DNA from: Nocardioides conyzicola
Lineage (GTDB): Bacteria; Actinomycetota; Actinomycetes; Propionibacteriales; Nocardioidaceae
Direction: 5' to 3'
Assembly (NCBI RefSeq): GCF_039543825.1
Contig: NZ_BAABKM010000002.1
Coordinates: forward strand, 248,001 to 312,000
Length of the DNA: 64,000 nt
Below are positions 51,298 to 61,014 of the stretch, one piece after another (position 1 is the first letter of the stretch; every line of letters begins with the position of its first letter). Below the pieces are notes generated by a model. That model was not told the origin of the DNA. It worked only from the letters and a program-made list of their open reading frames with translations, and searched no databases. The translations under genes were made by a program, and so were the position numbers.

Positions 51298-52425
51298 TCA
51301 TGCCAGCCACTCCCGCAGGGCCGTGTGGACCTCCGGGTGGTTGAGCAGGCCGAAGTGGTCGGTGCGCCCCAGGTGCAGCACGGTGGCGTCGGGGAACAGC
51401 TCCTGGCCGTACCGGTCGCGTCCGTACGCCGACGGCGGCCGGACCAGCAGGTCGCCGAGGACGTGGCCGACCGGGTGCCGCTCCCGGGCCGTCAGCGTGG
51501 CGGCCACCAGCCGGTAGCGCGCGTGCGGCAGCGGCGGGACGTCCTCGGCGAGGCCGGCGACCAGGTCGTGCACGCCGACCGACCGCCAGTCGAGGATGCG
51601 GCCGAACGCCGCCGTCTCCGGGAGCCGGGACAGCCCCCGGCTGCCGTGGCCGATGCCGCGTGCGATCGGCGCGCCGAGGTGCGGCGTACCGAGCGTGACG
51701 ATGTCGGAGACCCGGTCGGTCCAGGGCTCCTCGACCTCGCTGGCGACGGCCCCGGCCGCTCGCAGGATCAGGCCGCCCATGGAGTGGCCGACCAGGGCGA
51801 CGCGGTCCACCGGCACGGGCCAGGCCTCGACGAGGCGCTGCATCAGCGAGGAGAGCGCGGCGCCGTTCTCGCGCAGCCCGAGGCCGGTGTTGGCGCGCAG
51901 GTAGACCGGCGTCCAGCCCTCCTCGGCGAGCATCTCGGCGTACGTCGTGCCGGTGCGCTCGCGCCAGCGCTCCCAGTAGGACTCGTTCTCGCAGAGGCCG
52001 TGCAGGAACACCACGAGCCGGCCGGTCGCGCGGGGGTACGCCGCGGCGAGGCCGTCGGCGTCCAGCGGCACGTCGCGGCCCTGGGCGCGGACGGTCGTGC
52101 CGAACGCCATGCGCGGGCGCTCCCGCACCAGGCGGTCGCCGATCAGCCCGTTGACCGCGGAGCTCACGAACCGGCCGCGCGGTCCCTCCTCGAGCCGCGG
52201 ACCCACGCCGGCGGCCGCCACCTTGTCCAGGCCGGCTGACGCAGCGCGGAGGCCCACCGAGACCCCGCCGTACACCGCCGAGGTGATCCGGCGTCCCGGG
52301 TAGCCCCCGAACCGGTCCGCCCAGGCGTCGTGCGTGTCGCGCACGCTGCGGACCACCAGCTCGTCGGCGACCTCGGTGAGCAGGGACAGCGCGTCGAGCA
52401 CGCCGGGTCCGGATGCGCGTGTCAT
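51298..52425 (-). CDS. Alpha/beta hydrolase, lipase-like (PGAP1/DUF676-type)
   Basis: 375 residues, no signal peptide. A helical N-terminus (1-115) precedes the fold: LVVFLHGLCENESYWERW (oxyanion), nucleophile Ser in VALVGHSMGGLILRAAG, then GTPHLGAPIARGIGHG and a C-terminal LGRTDHFGLLNHPEVH with the catalytic His. GHSMGG and GTPHLGAP are typical of triacylglycerol-lipase-like and PGAP1-like enzymes. Substrate unknown. Confidence 0.83.
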   Translation of the reverse strand: MTRASGPGVLDALSLLTEVADELVVRSVRDTHDAWADRFGGYPGRRITSAVYGGVSVGLRAASAGLDKVAAAGVGPRLEEGPRGRFVSSAVNGLIGDRLVRERPRMAFGTTVRAQGRDVPLDADGLAAAYPRATGRLVVFLHGLCENESYWERWRERTGTTYAEMLAEEGWTPVYLRANTGLGLRENGAALSSLMQRLVEAWPVPVDRVALVGHSMGGLILRAAGAVASEVEEPWTDRVSDIVTLGTPHLGAPIARGIGHGSRGLSRLPETAAFGRILDWRSVGVHDLVAGLAEDVPPLPHARYRLVAATLTARERHPVGHVLGDLLVRPPSAYGRDRYGQELFPDATVLHLGRTDHFGLLNHPEVHTALREWLA

Positions 52426-52472
52426 GCCGTGACCATACCCGCGGTATGTGCTGGTGGCGAGATCGCCGGGTC

Positions 52473-52504
52473 GCGGGTTTCACCGGGTGCCCGGTGAAAC
52501 CCGC
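52473..52504 (-). repeat. Perfect inverted repeat IR1 between tig and the lipase-like gene
   Basis: Two exact 15-bp arms (GCGGGTTTCACCGGG and complement) separated by only TG. The last two bases are shared with IR2. Confidence 0.8.
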
Positions 52505-52536
52505 ACGACACGCCGGGGCGGATCGGCGTGTCGTGC
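52503..52536 (-). repeat. Perfect inverted repeat IR2, abutting IR1
   Basis: Exact 13-bp arms (GCACGACACGCCG and complement) with an 8-nt loop. It directly follows IR1, so the two hairpins are fused end to end. Confidence 0.8.
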
Positions 52537-52577
52537 GGCTTTCGGCTGACAAGCCCGCCCCCCGCCCCCAACGCCGA

Positions 52578-52609
52578 CGACCCGCCCGGACCGAGGTCCG
52601 AGCGGGTCG
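52578..52609 (-). terminator. Hairpin after tig
   Basis: CGACCCGC pairs with GCGGGTCG, with an inner GGAC/GTCC helix. It starts 34 bp after the tig stop, and there is no T-tract. Probable tig terminator. Confidence 0.55.
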
Positions 52610-52643
52610 ACGTACGACGGGGCCCGTCAGGCGGGCGCGAGGA

Positions 52644-54050
52644 TCAGGCCTCGGCCTTCTCCTCCTCGACGGGCTCGGTGACCTCGGCCTCGACGACCTC
52701 GGCCGCCTCGTCCACGGGCTCACCGATGGTGCCGTCGGGGCGCAGGTTCTTCAGCTCGACCACGTTGCCGGAGGCATCGGTCACGACGGCCGACTCGACG
52801 ATGCGGGCCAGCGCCTTGCCGCGCAGGATCTCCTGCACCAGCTCCGGGATGTGGTTGTGCTCGAACATGTGGTTGGCGAACTCCTGCGGGTCCTCACCGG
52901 ACTGCTGGGCCTTGCGGACCATGTGCTCGGAGAGCTCCTGCTGGTCGATGCCGAACTCCTCGACCTGCGCGATCTCGTCCAGGATGAACTGGGCGGTCAC
53001 GGCGTCGCGGACCCGGCGCTCGAGGTCGGCCTCGAACTCCTCGACGGTCTGCCCCTCGTCCTCGAGGTACTTCTCCATCGTCACGCCGGCGTACGCGAGC
53101 TGCTGCTCGAAGCTGCGGCGACGGGCGGTCAGCTCGTCGGCGACGATCGTGTCGGGCAGCGGGACGTCGACCGTCTCCAGCAGCGCCTCGAGGACGGCGT
53201 CGCGAGCGGCGGCGGCCTGCTCGAGGCGGCGGCCGCGGCCGAGCCGCTCCCGGACGTCCTCGGTCAGCTCCTCGACCGTGTCGAACTCGGAGGCCAGCTG
53301 GGCGAACTCGTCGTCGAGCTCGGGGAGCTCCTGCTCCTGCACCTGGGTCACGGCGACCGCGACGTCGACGCCCTCGCCGACCAGGTCACCGCCCACGAGC
53401 TGGGAGGTGAAGATCTTCTCGTCGCCGGCGGCCAGGCCGACCAGCGCCTCGTCGAGACCGTCGATCATGCCGCCGCGACCGACGCGGTAGGACATGCCGG
53501 AGACCTCGGCGCCGTCGACGACCTCGCCGTCCTTGGTCGCCTTGAGGTCCATGACCACGAAGTCGCCGTCGGCGGCCGGGCGCTCCACGTCGATCAGGGT
53601 GGCGAAGCGCTCACGGAGCGCCTCGACCTGCTCGGAGACGTCCTCGTCGCTGATCGCGATGTCCTCGACGGAGGCGGTGACGCCGTCGTACGTCGGGAGC
53701 TTGATCTCGGGCTTGACGTCGACCTCGGCGGTGAACTCGAGGGTCTCGTTGTCCTCGAACTTGGTCACCTCGATGTCCGGCTGCGCGAGCGGCTGGAGGT
53801 CGTTGGCCTGCAGCGCCTCCACGTACTTCTGCGGGACGACCTCGTTGACGGCCTCCTCGAGGACCGCGCCGCGGCCGACCTGGCGGTCGATGACCGCCGG
53901 CGGGACCTTGCCGCGACGGAAGCCGGGGACGTTGATCTGCTGGGCGATCTTCTTGTACGCCGCGTCGAGGCTCGGCTTGAGCTCCTCGAAGGGCACCTCG
54001 ACGGTCAGCTTGGCCCGAGTCGGGCTCAAGGTCTCGACGGCGCTCTTCAC
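52644..54050 (-). CDS. tig: Trigger factor
   Basis: 468 residues from a GTG with AGGAG 7 nt upstream. N-terminal ribosome-binding domain (PGFRRGKVPPAVIDRQVG in place of the FRxGxxP signature), a central FKBP-like PPIase domain (about 160-245), and a long helical C-terminal arm with an acidic tail (VVEAEVTEPVEEEKAEA). Ribosome-associated folding chaperone. Directly upstream of the clp block except for the lipase-like gene, as in mycobacteria. Confidence 0.96.
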   Translation of the reverse strand: MKSAVETLSPTRAKLTVEVPFEELKPSLDAAYKKIAQQINVPGFRRGKVPPAVIDRQVGRGAVLEEAVNEVVPQKYVEALQANDLQPLAQPDIEVTKFEDNETLEFTAEVDVKPEIKLPTYDGVTASVEDIAISDEDVSEQVEALRERFATLIDVERPAADGDFVVMDLKATKDGEVVDGAEVSGMSYRVGRGGMIDGLDEALVGLAAGDEKIFTSQLVGGDLVGEGVDVAVAVTQVQEQELPELDDEFAQLASEFDTVEELTEDVRERLGRGRRLEQAAAARDAVLEALLETVDVPLPDTIVADELTARRRSFEQQLAYAGVTMEKYLEDEGQTVEEFEADLERRVRDAVTAQFILDEIAQVEEFGIDQQELSEHMVRKAQQSGEDPQEFANHMFEHNHIPELVQEILRGKALARIVESAVVTDASGNVVELKNLRPDGTIGEPVDEAAEVVEAEVTEPVEEEKAEA

Positions 54051-54109
54051 AGGCTTTCTCCTACTGTTCGGTGATGGTGCTGGGGATGGGGGTGCGCGTG
54101 CTGGTGCAG

Positions 54110-54182
54110 TCGGGGCGACAGGACTCGAACCTGCGATCTCCTGCTCCCAAAGCAGGCGCGCTAGCCACTACGCTACGCCCCG
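54110..54182 (-). tRNA. tRNA-Pro (TGG)
   Basis: A cloverleaf on the minus strand with 7-bp acceptor CGGGGCG/CGCCCCG, discriminator A, anticodon loop TTTGGGA giving TGG, and T-arm GCAGGTTCGAGTCCTGT. CCA is not encoded. Confidence 0.95.
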
Positions 54183-54231
54183 CCAAGTGGGGTCCCGGGC
54201 GCGCCGGTGGCGCGCTCACGACCCTGCTTGG

Positions 54232-54302
54232 AGCGGATGACGGGAATCGAACCCGCGTAATCAGTTTGGAAGACTGGAGCTCTACCATTGAGCTACATCC
54301 GC
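54232..54302 (-). tRNA. tRNA-Gly (TCC)
   Basis: A cloverleaf on the minus strand with acceptor GCGGATG/CATCCGC, discriminator T, anticodon loop CTTCCAA giving TCC, and T-arm GCGGGTTCGATTCCCGT. CCA is not encoded. It lies 49 bp upstream of the tRNA-Pro, likely cotranscribed. Confidence 0.95.
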
Positions 54303-54308
54303 GAGCCC

Positions 54309-54322
54309 GGGGCCGAGGCCCC
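54309..54322 (-). terminator. Possible hairpin between phosphatase gene and tRNA-Gly
   Basis: GGGGCC and GGCCCC arms nearly touch. A GC-only hairpin 59 bp after the phosphatase stop and just before the tRNA 5' end. Confidence 0.35.
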
Positions 54323-54380
54323 AGGGCGGATGCAATCGTGCCACATGCGGGGGTCCCGACCCCAACCGGGACGACGGGGC

Positions 54381-55478
54381 TCAGCGCCGGTGGACCAGCA
54401 CCAGCGCCCGGTCGTCGTTGCGGGAGCCGAGTGCGTCGACCAGCCGGTCGGCCCCGCCCTCGAACTCGCCACGCAGCAGACGCTCCGCGTGGCCGAGCAT
54501 CCGGTCGATCCCGATGCCGATCTCGCGACGCGCGGTCTCGACCATCCCGTCGGTGTAGAGGAGCAGCGCGTCGCCGGGGCGGAGCACCCCCGCGACCGGG
54601 ATGAACTCGGCGTCCTCGATCAGGCCGAGGACCGGGCCCTCGGCCTCGTGGACCGTCCAGCGGCCGGAGCCGGCGTCGAGCTGGGCGGCCGGCGGGTGCC
54701 CGGCGGTGCGCACCTCGAACCTGCCGGTGACCAGGTCCAGCGAGAGGTGGACGGCCGTCGCGAAGCCCTCCTCCCAGCCCTGGCGCAGCAGGTAGTCGTT
54801 GGCGGCGGGCAGGAAGTCGGGTGGCGCGAGCGCGCCGAGCAGGCCGCCGAACGCGCCCGACAGCAGCAACGCGCGGGTCCCGGCCTGCTCCCCCTTCCCG
54901 GACACGTCGACGACGACGATCTCGAGCCGGTCGGCGTCGGGCGTGCCGACGGAGACCATGAAGTCGCCGGCGAACGGCGTACCACCGGCCGAGCGCAGCG
55001 CGGTCTCGGTGAGCCAGCCCTCGGGGAGCGGCGGGATGACGCCCTGGCTGAGGATCCGGTCGCGGAGGTCGACCAGCATCGACTCGCCCTGGACCCCGGC
55101 GACCCCGAGCCGGGAGCGACGGAACGACGTCAGCAGCACGATGAAGCAGAGCAGGTAGAGGATCGTGATCGCGAGCACCTGCTTGGCCGTGATGTTCGGC
55201 TGCACCGAGATGGCCAGCATCAGCATCACCATCACGAGGACCACGAACCACGGCAGCTGGCGCGGGCCGAGCAGCAGGCTGCCGAGCAGCAGCGGGACGA
55301 TGAGCACCGTCATGGGCGCCGTGTCGGGCCAGATCAGCACCAGCACCGTCACGACGACGCTGAGCGCCACCAACGCGATCAGCGTCCCGTTGCCGCGCGG
55401 CACGATGCGCCGGCGTCGGCGCGCGACCTTCAGCCGAGACGGGCTGGCGGCCCGGTCCGCGTCGCTACGAGCGGTCAT
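54381..55478 (-). CDS. Membrane PP2C/SpoIIE-type phosphatase
   Basis: 365 residues. Basic N-terminus, four helices (about 33-50, 55-75, 77-92, 98-118), then a SpoIIE domain: TPFAGDFMVSV, VVVDVSGKGEQAGTRALLLSG, LLLYTDGMVETARREIG, and SRNDDRALVLV. The usual GGDxYD first motif reads AGDFMVS, so the second Asp is replaced while other metal ligands remain. Likely partner-switching phosphatase like the 15329 gene, though the two are not close in sequence. Confidence 0.87.
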   Translation of the reverse strand: MTARSDADRAASPSRLKVARRRRRIVPRGNGTLIALVALSVVVTVLVLIWPDTAPMTVLIVPLLLGSLLLGPRQLPWFVVLVMVMLMLAISVQPNITAKQVLAITILYLLCFIVLLTSFRRSRLGVAGVQGESMLVDLRDRILSQGVIPPLPEGWLTETALRSAGGTPFAGDFMVSVGTPDADRLEIVVVDVSGKGEQAGTRALLLSGAFGGLLGALAPPDFLPAANDYLLRQGWEEGFATAVHLSLDLVTGRFEVRTAGHPPAAQLDAGSGRWTVHEAEGPVLGLIEDAEFIPVAGVLRPGDALLLYTDGMVETARREIGIGIDRMLGHAERLLRGEFEGGADRLVDALGSRNDDRALVLVHRR

Positions 55479-55507
55479 TCGTCGTCGTTCCTCGTCCTCG
55501 GGTGCGC

Positions 55508-56336
55508 TCACTGTAGTGCTCGCGAGCGGTACCTGCGCTGGCAATGGGAGCACCAGAAGAGGTTGCGTCCCTGCAGCTCCGCGGTGCGTACGGCGCGGCC
55601 GCACACGTGGCAGGGCATCCCGTTGCGGCGGTAGACGTAGACCTCTCCCCCGTGGTCGTCGCGACGCGGCGGGCGCCCCATCGCCTCCGGCGTGTGCTCG
55701 TCGCGCACGGTGTCGATCCGGCCGGTCCGCACGCCCTCGCGCATCAGGACGACGAGGTCGTCCCACATCGCGCGCCACTGCCCGACCCGCAGCGTGTTGC
55801 CGGGTCGGTAGGGATCCATCCGGTGCCGGAACAGCACCTCGGCCCGGTAGACGTTGCCGACGCCCGCCAGGACCGACTGGTCCATCAGCAGGCCGCCGAT
55901 CGGCGCCTTGCTGCGCCGGATCCGGTCCCAGGCGACACTCGGGTCGGCGTCGTCGCGCAACGGGTCCGGTCCCGACCGGGCGACGATCGCGTCGCGCTCG
56001 GCCAGGGTGAGCAGCTCGCAGGCGGTGGCACCCCTCAGGTCGGCGTACGACGAGTCGGCGACCAGCCGGAGCCGCACCTGGCCGACCGGTTCGGGGACGA
56101 CGGGGGCGTCGGCGTGGACGTCGAACTTCCCGTAGAGGCCGAGGTGCACGTGCACGAACCGGTCGCCCGGGAAGGCGACGAAGAGGTGCTTCCCCCACGC
56201 CTCGGCCCCGAGGAGCACCTGTCCGTCGACCTGGGCGGCGGAGCCCGCGAACCGTCCCTGGGGGCTGCTCGCCTCGACCACCCGGCCGCCGAAGGTCGCG
56301 GTCAGCTCGTCGGCGAGACGGTGGAGGGTGTGCCCC

Positions 56337-56344
<8 letters not shown>
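55508..56344 (-). CDS. nei: Fpg/Nei family DNA glycosylase/AP lyase
   Basis: 278 residues. Pro2-Glu3 catalytic N-terminus (MPEGHTLHRLADEL), H2TH region with LLMDQSVLAGVGNVYRAEVLFRHRM in part, and a C-terminal zinc finger C-x2-C-x16-C-x2-C (PCHVCGR, WCSHCQRRY). It excises oxidised bases. MPEGHT and the gene order next to rpiB match mycobacterial Nei1 (Rv2464c). Starts inside the end of rpiB (8-nt overlap). Confidence 0.92.
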
Positions 56345-56834
<490 letters not shown>

Positions 56835-56846
56835 GCGGCCATTCTC

Positions 56847-57734
56847 TCAGTCCTGCTGGTGGAGGAACGCGGCGGTCTGGCGCAGCAGCGCCTCGGCGGC
56901 CGGGAAGACCGCGGTGTGCCGCCAGAACCCGTGCAGCTGGCCGAGGTAGCGGGTCGCGGTCACGGCGACCCCGGCATCCGCCAGCAGCCCGGCGAGGTGC
57001 TCCCCCTCGCCGCAGAGCGGGTCGTGCTCGGCGGTGACGACCAGCGTCGGCGGCAGGGTGTCGAGCCGGTCGGAGAGCAACGGCGCGAGGTCGGGGTCGT
57101 CGTAGGCGTCGGGCGTCGCGGCGTACTGCTCCCAGTACCAGGCGGCCTCCCGCGGGTCGAAGCCGTCGGCACGGGTGCGGTAGCTGTCGAAGCCGGCCCG
57201 CGGGTCCAGGAAGGGGTAGATCAGCACGGCCGCCCGGAAGCGGCCGAGGTGGCGGAGCGCCGCGACCAGCGCGAGGTTGCCGCCCGCGCTGTCGCCGTGG
57301 ACGTACGCCGGCCCGCTCAGCCCGAGCCCGCCGGCCTCCCGGTCCAGCCAGCCGACGACCGTCGACACGTCGTCCGGCGCCGCGGGGAACCGGTGCTCGG
57401 GAGGTCGCCGGTAGTCGACGCTGAGCACCGACATCCCGGTCCGGTTCGCGAGCCGCCGGGCGGCCGCGTCGTGGACGTCGACGTCGTTGAAGACGAAGCC
57501 GCCGCCGTGCAGGTGCACGACGACCGACGCCGCCCGGTCCCCGGTCGGGCGGTAGAGCCGCACGGGTACGCCGTCGGCGTCGAGGTCGCGCACGTCGGCG
57601 ACGTCCTCACGCGGCTCCGCGGCGGCGACGGCACGGGCCTGCGCCCGGGCCGCGTCGATGTCGTAGCCGTCGGTCCAGACGGGGGTCTCGCCGGCGACGA
57701 GCTCGAGGGCGCGCCGGGACTCGGGGAAGAGCAT
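56847..57734 (-). CDS. HSL-family alpha/beta esterase
   Basis: 295 residues, cytosolic. Oxyanion motif HLHGGGFVFND, nucleophile Ser in VHGDSAGGNLALVAAL, Asp in TAEHDPLCGEGEHLA, His in GQLHGFWRH: the complete hormone-sensitive-lipase set. Likely short-chain ester hydrolase. TACCGT ends 6 nt before the ATG, so it probably starts its own transcript and could lead the esterase-rpiB-nei unit. Confidence 0.9.
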   Translation of the reverse strand: MLFPESRRALELVAGETPVWTDGYDIDAARAQARAVAAAEPREDVADVRDLDADGVPVRLYRPTGDRAASVVVHLHGGGFVFNDVDVHDAAARRLANRTGMSVLSVDYRRPPEHRFPAAPDDVSTVVGWLDREAGGLGLSGPAYVHGDSAGGNLALVAALRHLGRFRAAVLIYPFLDPRAGFDSYRTRADGFDPREAAWYWEQYAATPDAYDDPDLAPLLSDRLDTLPPTLVVTAEHDPLCGEGEHLAGLLADAGVAVTATRYLGQLHGFWRHTAVFPAAEALLRQTAAFLHQQD

Positions 57735-57740
57735 GGGCCG

Positions 57741-57746
57741 ACGGTA
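57741..57746 (-). promoter_or_regulatory. -10 box TACCGT of the HSL esterase gene
   Basis: TACCGT on the minus strand ends 6 nt before the ATG at 57734, inside the 18-bp gap after the channel gene. Confidence 0.4.
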
Positions 57747-57752
57747 GTGCCC

Positions 57753-59720
57753 TCAGTCCTCCGCGAGCACGACCACCCGGTCGCCCGGGACGACCCGGAA
57801 CGTCTCGGACTTGGCCGGGTTGACCCGGACCCCGAAGGCGCTGGTCCCGTCGGACAGGGCCTCGGACTTGTAGCCGATCGCGGTCTCGCCGCGACGGGTC
57901 GCCCCGGCGACCACGGTCGCGAACTCGACCTCGGACCCGGGCTCGACGTACCACTCGGCGGGCCGCAGGTAGATCTCGCTGCCCTCGTCGCCGAGCAGCT
58001 CGCTGAAGACCGCCTCGAGCCGGTGGTCCTCCGAGAGCTGGGTGACCAGCAGGCTGACGATCTCGCCGCTCACGACGACGTCGTCGACGTGCGCGACCTG
58101 CGCGAGCACCCGGTTGCGGTCGTCGAGCATCTCGCTGACCACGGGCGTCGCCGAGCCCATCCGGGCCAGGATGTCGCGCACGTGCAGCAGGGTGACGAGC
58201 GTGCGGGCGTCGGCGGCCTGGACGTCCAGGTCGTCGGAGTAGCAGAGCACGATCACCTGGTCGAGGTCGGCGCCCAGGTGGTGCTCGAGGGTCGCGCGGT
58301 CGGTGGTCGAGGCCTGGACCACGGTGACGTCGAGGTTGTTCATCGGCGGCAGGACGTCCGGCGCGTACGACGTGACCACGGTCAGGCCCGAGCCGGCCGG
58401 CGCGTACTTGTCGAGCTCGCGCAGGACGATCCCCGCCCGCTCGTTCCAGCCGATCAGCACGGCCCGGGTCGGGTGGTCGTCGAAGCCGAACGACGTGCCC
58501 AGCCGCGTCAGGTCGGGGCGGGCGAGCGCGTCCGGCTCGCCGCGCAGGGTCGAGTCGTCCTCGGCCACCACGATCAGCGTGCAGCCGTCGACCACGGTCT
58601 CCGGCGGCGGGTTCAGCTTGGGCCCGTCGTCGGAGATGACCCCGATGACGCCGGCCAGCTCGTAGGCGAGCAGCGCGTCGGCGTACGTCGCCCCGGCGGC
58701 CAGGCCGTGGTCCTCGAGGAAGTAGATCTCGTCCCCGCCGTAGTCGAAGAGCTCGGTGTAGACGGCGGCAGCGCCGGACTGCCGCGACGTCTGCACGACG
58801 AGCTTGGCGACGGTCTCGCGGATGTCGAGGAGCACCGTGCGGTCGGCGCCGACCAGCCGGGCGGCCTCGAGGTTGGTGGGGTTGCGGATCTCGGCGACGA
58901 TGCGCGGGCCGTCGGGGCCGTCGTGGGTGAGGGCGAGCAGCGTCTTGATGACCTCGCTGTCCGGGTCGTCGGACGTCTCCGGCGCGAGCAGGATGACCGA
59001 GCGGGCGGTGCCGTGGCTGCTGAGCGCGAGGTCGTCGAGGTCCATGGGCGAGCCGGACCGGCAGATCACCCGGGTGCCGAGCAGGTCGGGGACCTTGGCC
59101 CGGATGATCTCCTCCATCTCGACCTTGTCGCGGTCGGCGAGCACGACGATCACCGGCTTCCTGCGGCTCTCGTTGGCCAGCGTCAGCTCCCGGATGATCG
59201 TGAAGATCGAGTCCGACCAGCCGAGGATCACGGTGTGGTCGCTCTCGAGGACCGTGGAGCGGCCGCGCCGGAGGTCGGCGAGCTTGGCATCGATGCCGGT
59301 GGCGATGACACCGATCAGCGCGCTGACGATGAAGAGGCCGGCGATGGTGAGCACCAGCATCGTGAGCAGGAACTGCCAGGATCGGTCGCCGTCACCCGCG
59401 ACCGTGCCCGGGTCGAGCGCGTGGAAGAGGTTCTGCATGAGGTCGCGGAAGAACGGCTTGGCCGGATCCCCGGTGGGCCGGAGCCGGAAGATCGCGACGA
59501 TGACCGTGAACGCCACGATCAGCACCAGCGTGGTCACGCACAGCCACGCGATCAGCGCAGGCGTCCCGCGCGACATGCTGTTGTCGAACTGGTAGCGCAA
59601 CCGCTCGCGGAGCTTCGGCTCCTCGCGGTGCCGGCTCCGCGCGATCGGCGTCGACCGCTCGGTCGGCTTCCCCATCGCCGTCTTCGTGCGCTGGCGTGCT
59701 TGTAGGCCCGTGCGTGCCAT
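57753..59720 (-). CDS. CASTOR/POLLUX-type ion channel with RCK-like domains
   Basis: 655 residues. Basic N-terminus, TM1 about 54-79, a re-entrant/pore region (NLFHALDPGTVAGD), TM2 about 115-141, then cytosolic NAD-binding RCK-type lobes: TVILGWSDSIFTIIRELTLAN, VICRSGSPMDLDDLAL, IVAEIRNPTNLEAARLVGAD, and a second set from ALVIG-like AVLIGWNERAGIVLRELD. This is the plan of plant CASTOR/POLLUX and bacterial relatives. Ion selectivity is unknown. An internal ATG at 59675 is an alternative start. Confidence 0.85.
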   Translation of the reverse strand: MARTGLQARQRTKTAMGKPTERSTPIARSRHREEPKLRERLRYQFDNSMSRGTPALIAWLCVTTLVLIVAFTVIVAIFRLRPTGDPAKPFFRDLMQNLFHALDPGTVAGDGDRSWQFLLTMLVLTIAGLFIVSALIGVIATGIDAKLADLRRGRSTVLESDHTVILGWSDSIFTIIRELTLANESRRKPVIVVLADRDKVEMEEIIRAKVPDLLGTRVICRSGSPMDLDDLALSSHGTARSVILLAPETSDDPDSEVIKTLLALTHDGPDGPRIVAEIRNPTNLEAARLVGADRTVLLDIRETVAKLVVQTSRQSGAAAVYTELFDYGGDEIYFLEDHGLAAGATYADALLAYELAGVIGVISDDGPKLNPPPETVVDGCTLIVVAEDDSTLRGEPDALARPDLTRLGTSFGFDDHPTRAVLIGWNERAGIVLRELDKYAPAGSGLTVVTSYAPDVLPPMNNLDVTVVQASTTDRATLEHHLGADLDQVIVLCYSDDLDVQAADARTLVTLLHVRDILARMGSATPVVSEMLDDRNRVLAQVAHVDDVVVSGEIVSLLVTQLSEDHRLEAVFSELLGDEGSEIYLRPAEWYVEPGSEVEFATVVAGATRRGETAIGYKSEALSDGTSAFGVRVNPAKSETFRVVPGDRVVVLAED

Positions 59721-59835
59721 CTCATCCCCCACGTTCGCTGTTCCTCGGAGAATGGTCGCGCACCACAGGCACCCGGGCACCGGTTTCCGGTGAACTCCTG
59801 GGTCGTCGCACGGTACGGCGTGCCACGATGCGCCC

Positions 59836-61014
59836 ATGGACCTGTCCCGCGCCCGCATGGCCGTCGCCGCCGGCTTCCTCACCCAGGGCCTCATCCTGCT
59901 CAGCCTCACCACCCGGCTGCCGGACTTCCAGGACAAGTGGCACCTGTCCGACGTCACGCTGTCACTGGTCCTGCTGATGATGATCCTGCTCGCCGGGGTG
60001 GGCTCGGTGGTCGCCGAGACGCTCGCGAAGCGGCTCGACAGCGCCCTGCTGCTGCGCTCGGGGCTGCTCCTCATCGCGGTGGCGCTGCCGGTGATGTGCC
60101 TGGCGCCGACGATGGTCGTCTACATCGCCGGCATCGCGGCGTACGGCGTCGGGCTCGGCATCGTGGACGCCAGCACCAACATGCAGGCGGTGGCGCTCGA
60201 GCACCGCTACGGGCGCCCGATCCTGCCGTCGTTCCACGGCGCGTGGACCCTCGGCGGCGTGGTCGGCGCCGGCATCGGCTTCGCCACCGCCGAGCTGCCG
60301 GTCGAGGTCAACGCCCTGGTCGGGCTGATCCCGCTGGCCGTGGCCTTCGGGCCCTTCCTGCCCCGCGACCACGGACCGACCGAGCTCCCCACCGAGGTGG
60401 CCGTGCCGTGGCGCCCGATCATCCTCGTCGGCGTCGCGATGGTGCTCTTCTACATGGTCGACACCGGCGTCCAGACCTGGGGACCGCTCTTCCTCGACCA
60501 CACCTTCACGACACCGGAGAGGTACGTCGCGCTCTCGGCCCTGGCCTACCTGCTGGCCAGCGGCGCGGTCCGGATCGCCGGCGACCGGCTGGTCGCGAGG
60601 GTCGGTGTCGTCCCGATCCTCCGGGTCGGCGCCGTGGTCGGTGCGGCCGGCCTCGCGGGCGTCGTCTTCTCCCCCACGTGGCAGGTCGCGGTGCTCGGGT
60701 TCGCCGTCCTGGGCGCCGGCGTCGCGGTCGTCGCGCCCCTGAGCTTCTCCGCCGCGGCCCGGATCGCGGGCGCCGCGGAGGACGGCGTGGAGTTCTCGCC
60801 CGCCGTGCGCCAGGCCCGCGTGGACGCGGTGATCGCCCGCTTCAACCAGTTCAACTACGTCGGCGCGCTGCTCGGGTCGGTGATGACCGGCCTCGTCGGG
60901 CAGGACTCGCTGCGGATCGGGTTCGCGGTCCCGATGATCCTGGTGCTCGGCATCATCCCGCTGGCGCCGGCGTTCGCCCCGAAGATCATCGCGCTGACCA
61001 CCCGCCCCCGCTAG
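59836..61014 (+). CDS. Major facilitator superfamily transporter
   Basis: 392 residues, 12 helices. Starts RARMAVAAGFLTQGLILLSLTTRLPDFQDKW, a layout seen in the YbjJ/FucP-like group (short loops, GxxxxxxDASTNMQAVALEH after helix 4, then PSFHGAWTLGGVVGAGIG). Substrate unknown, perhaps a sugar or drug. CACGAT ends 6 nt before the ATG. Divergent from the channel gene. Confidence 0.87.
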   Translation: MDLSRARMAVAAGFLTQGLILLSLTTRLPDFQDKWHLSDVTLSLVLLMMILLAGVGSVVAETLAKRLDSALLLRSGLLLIAVALPVMCLAPTMVVYIAGIAAYGVGLGIVDASTNMQAVALEHRYGRPILPSFHGAWTLGGVVGAGIGFATAELPVEVNALVGLIPLAVAFGPFLPRDHGPTELPTEVAVPWRPIILVGVAMVLFYMVDTGVQTWGPLFLDHTFTTPERYVALSALAYLLASGAVRIAGDRLVARVGVVPILRVGAVVGAAGLAGVVFSPTWQVAVLGFAVLGAGVAVVAPLSFSAAARIAGAAEDGVEFSPAVRQARVDAVIARFNQFNYVGALLGSVMTGLVGQDSLRIGFAVPMILVLGIIPLAPAFAPKIIALTTRPR

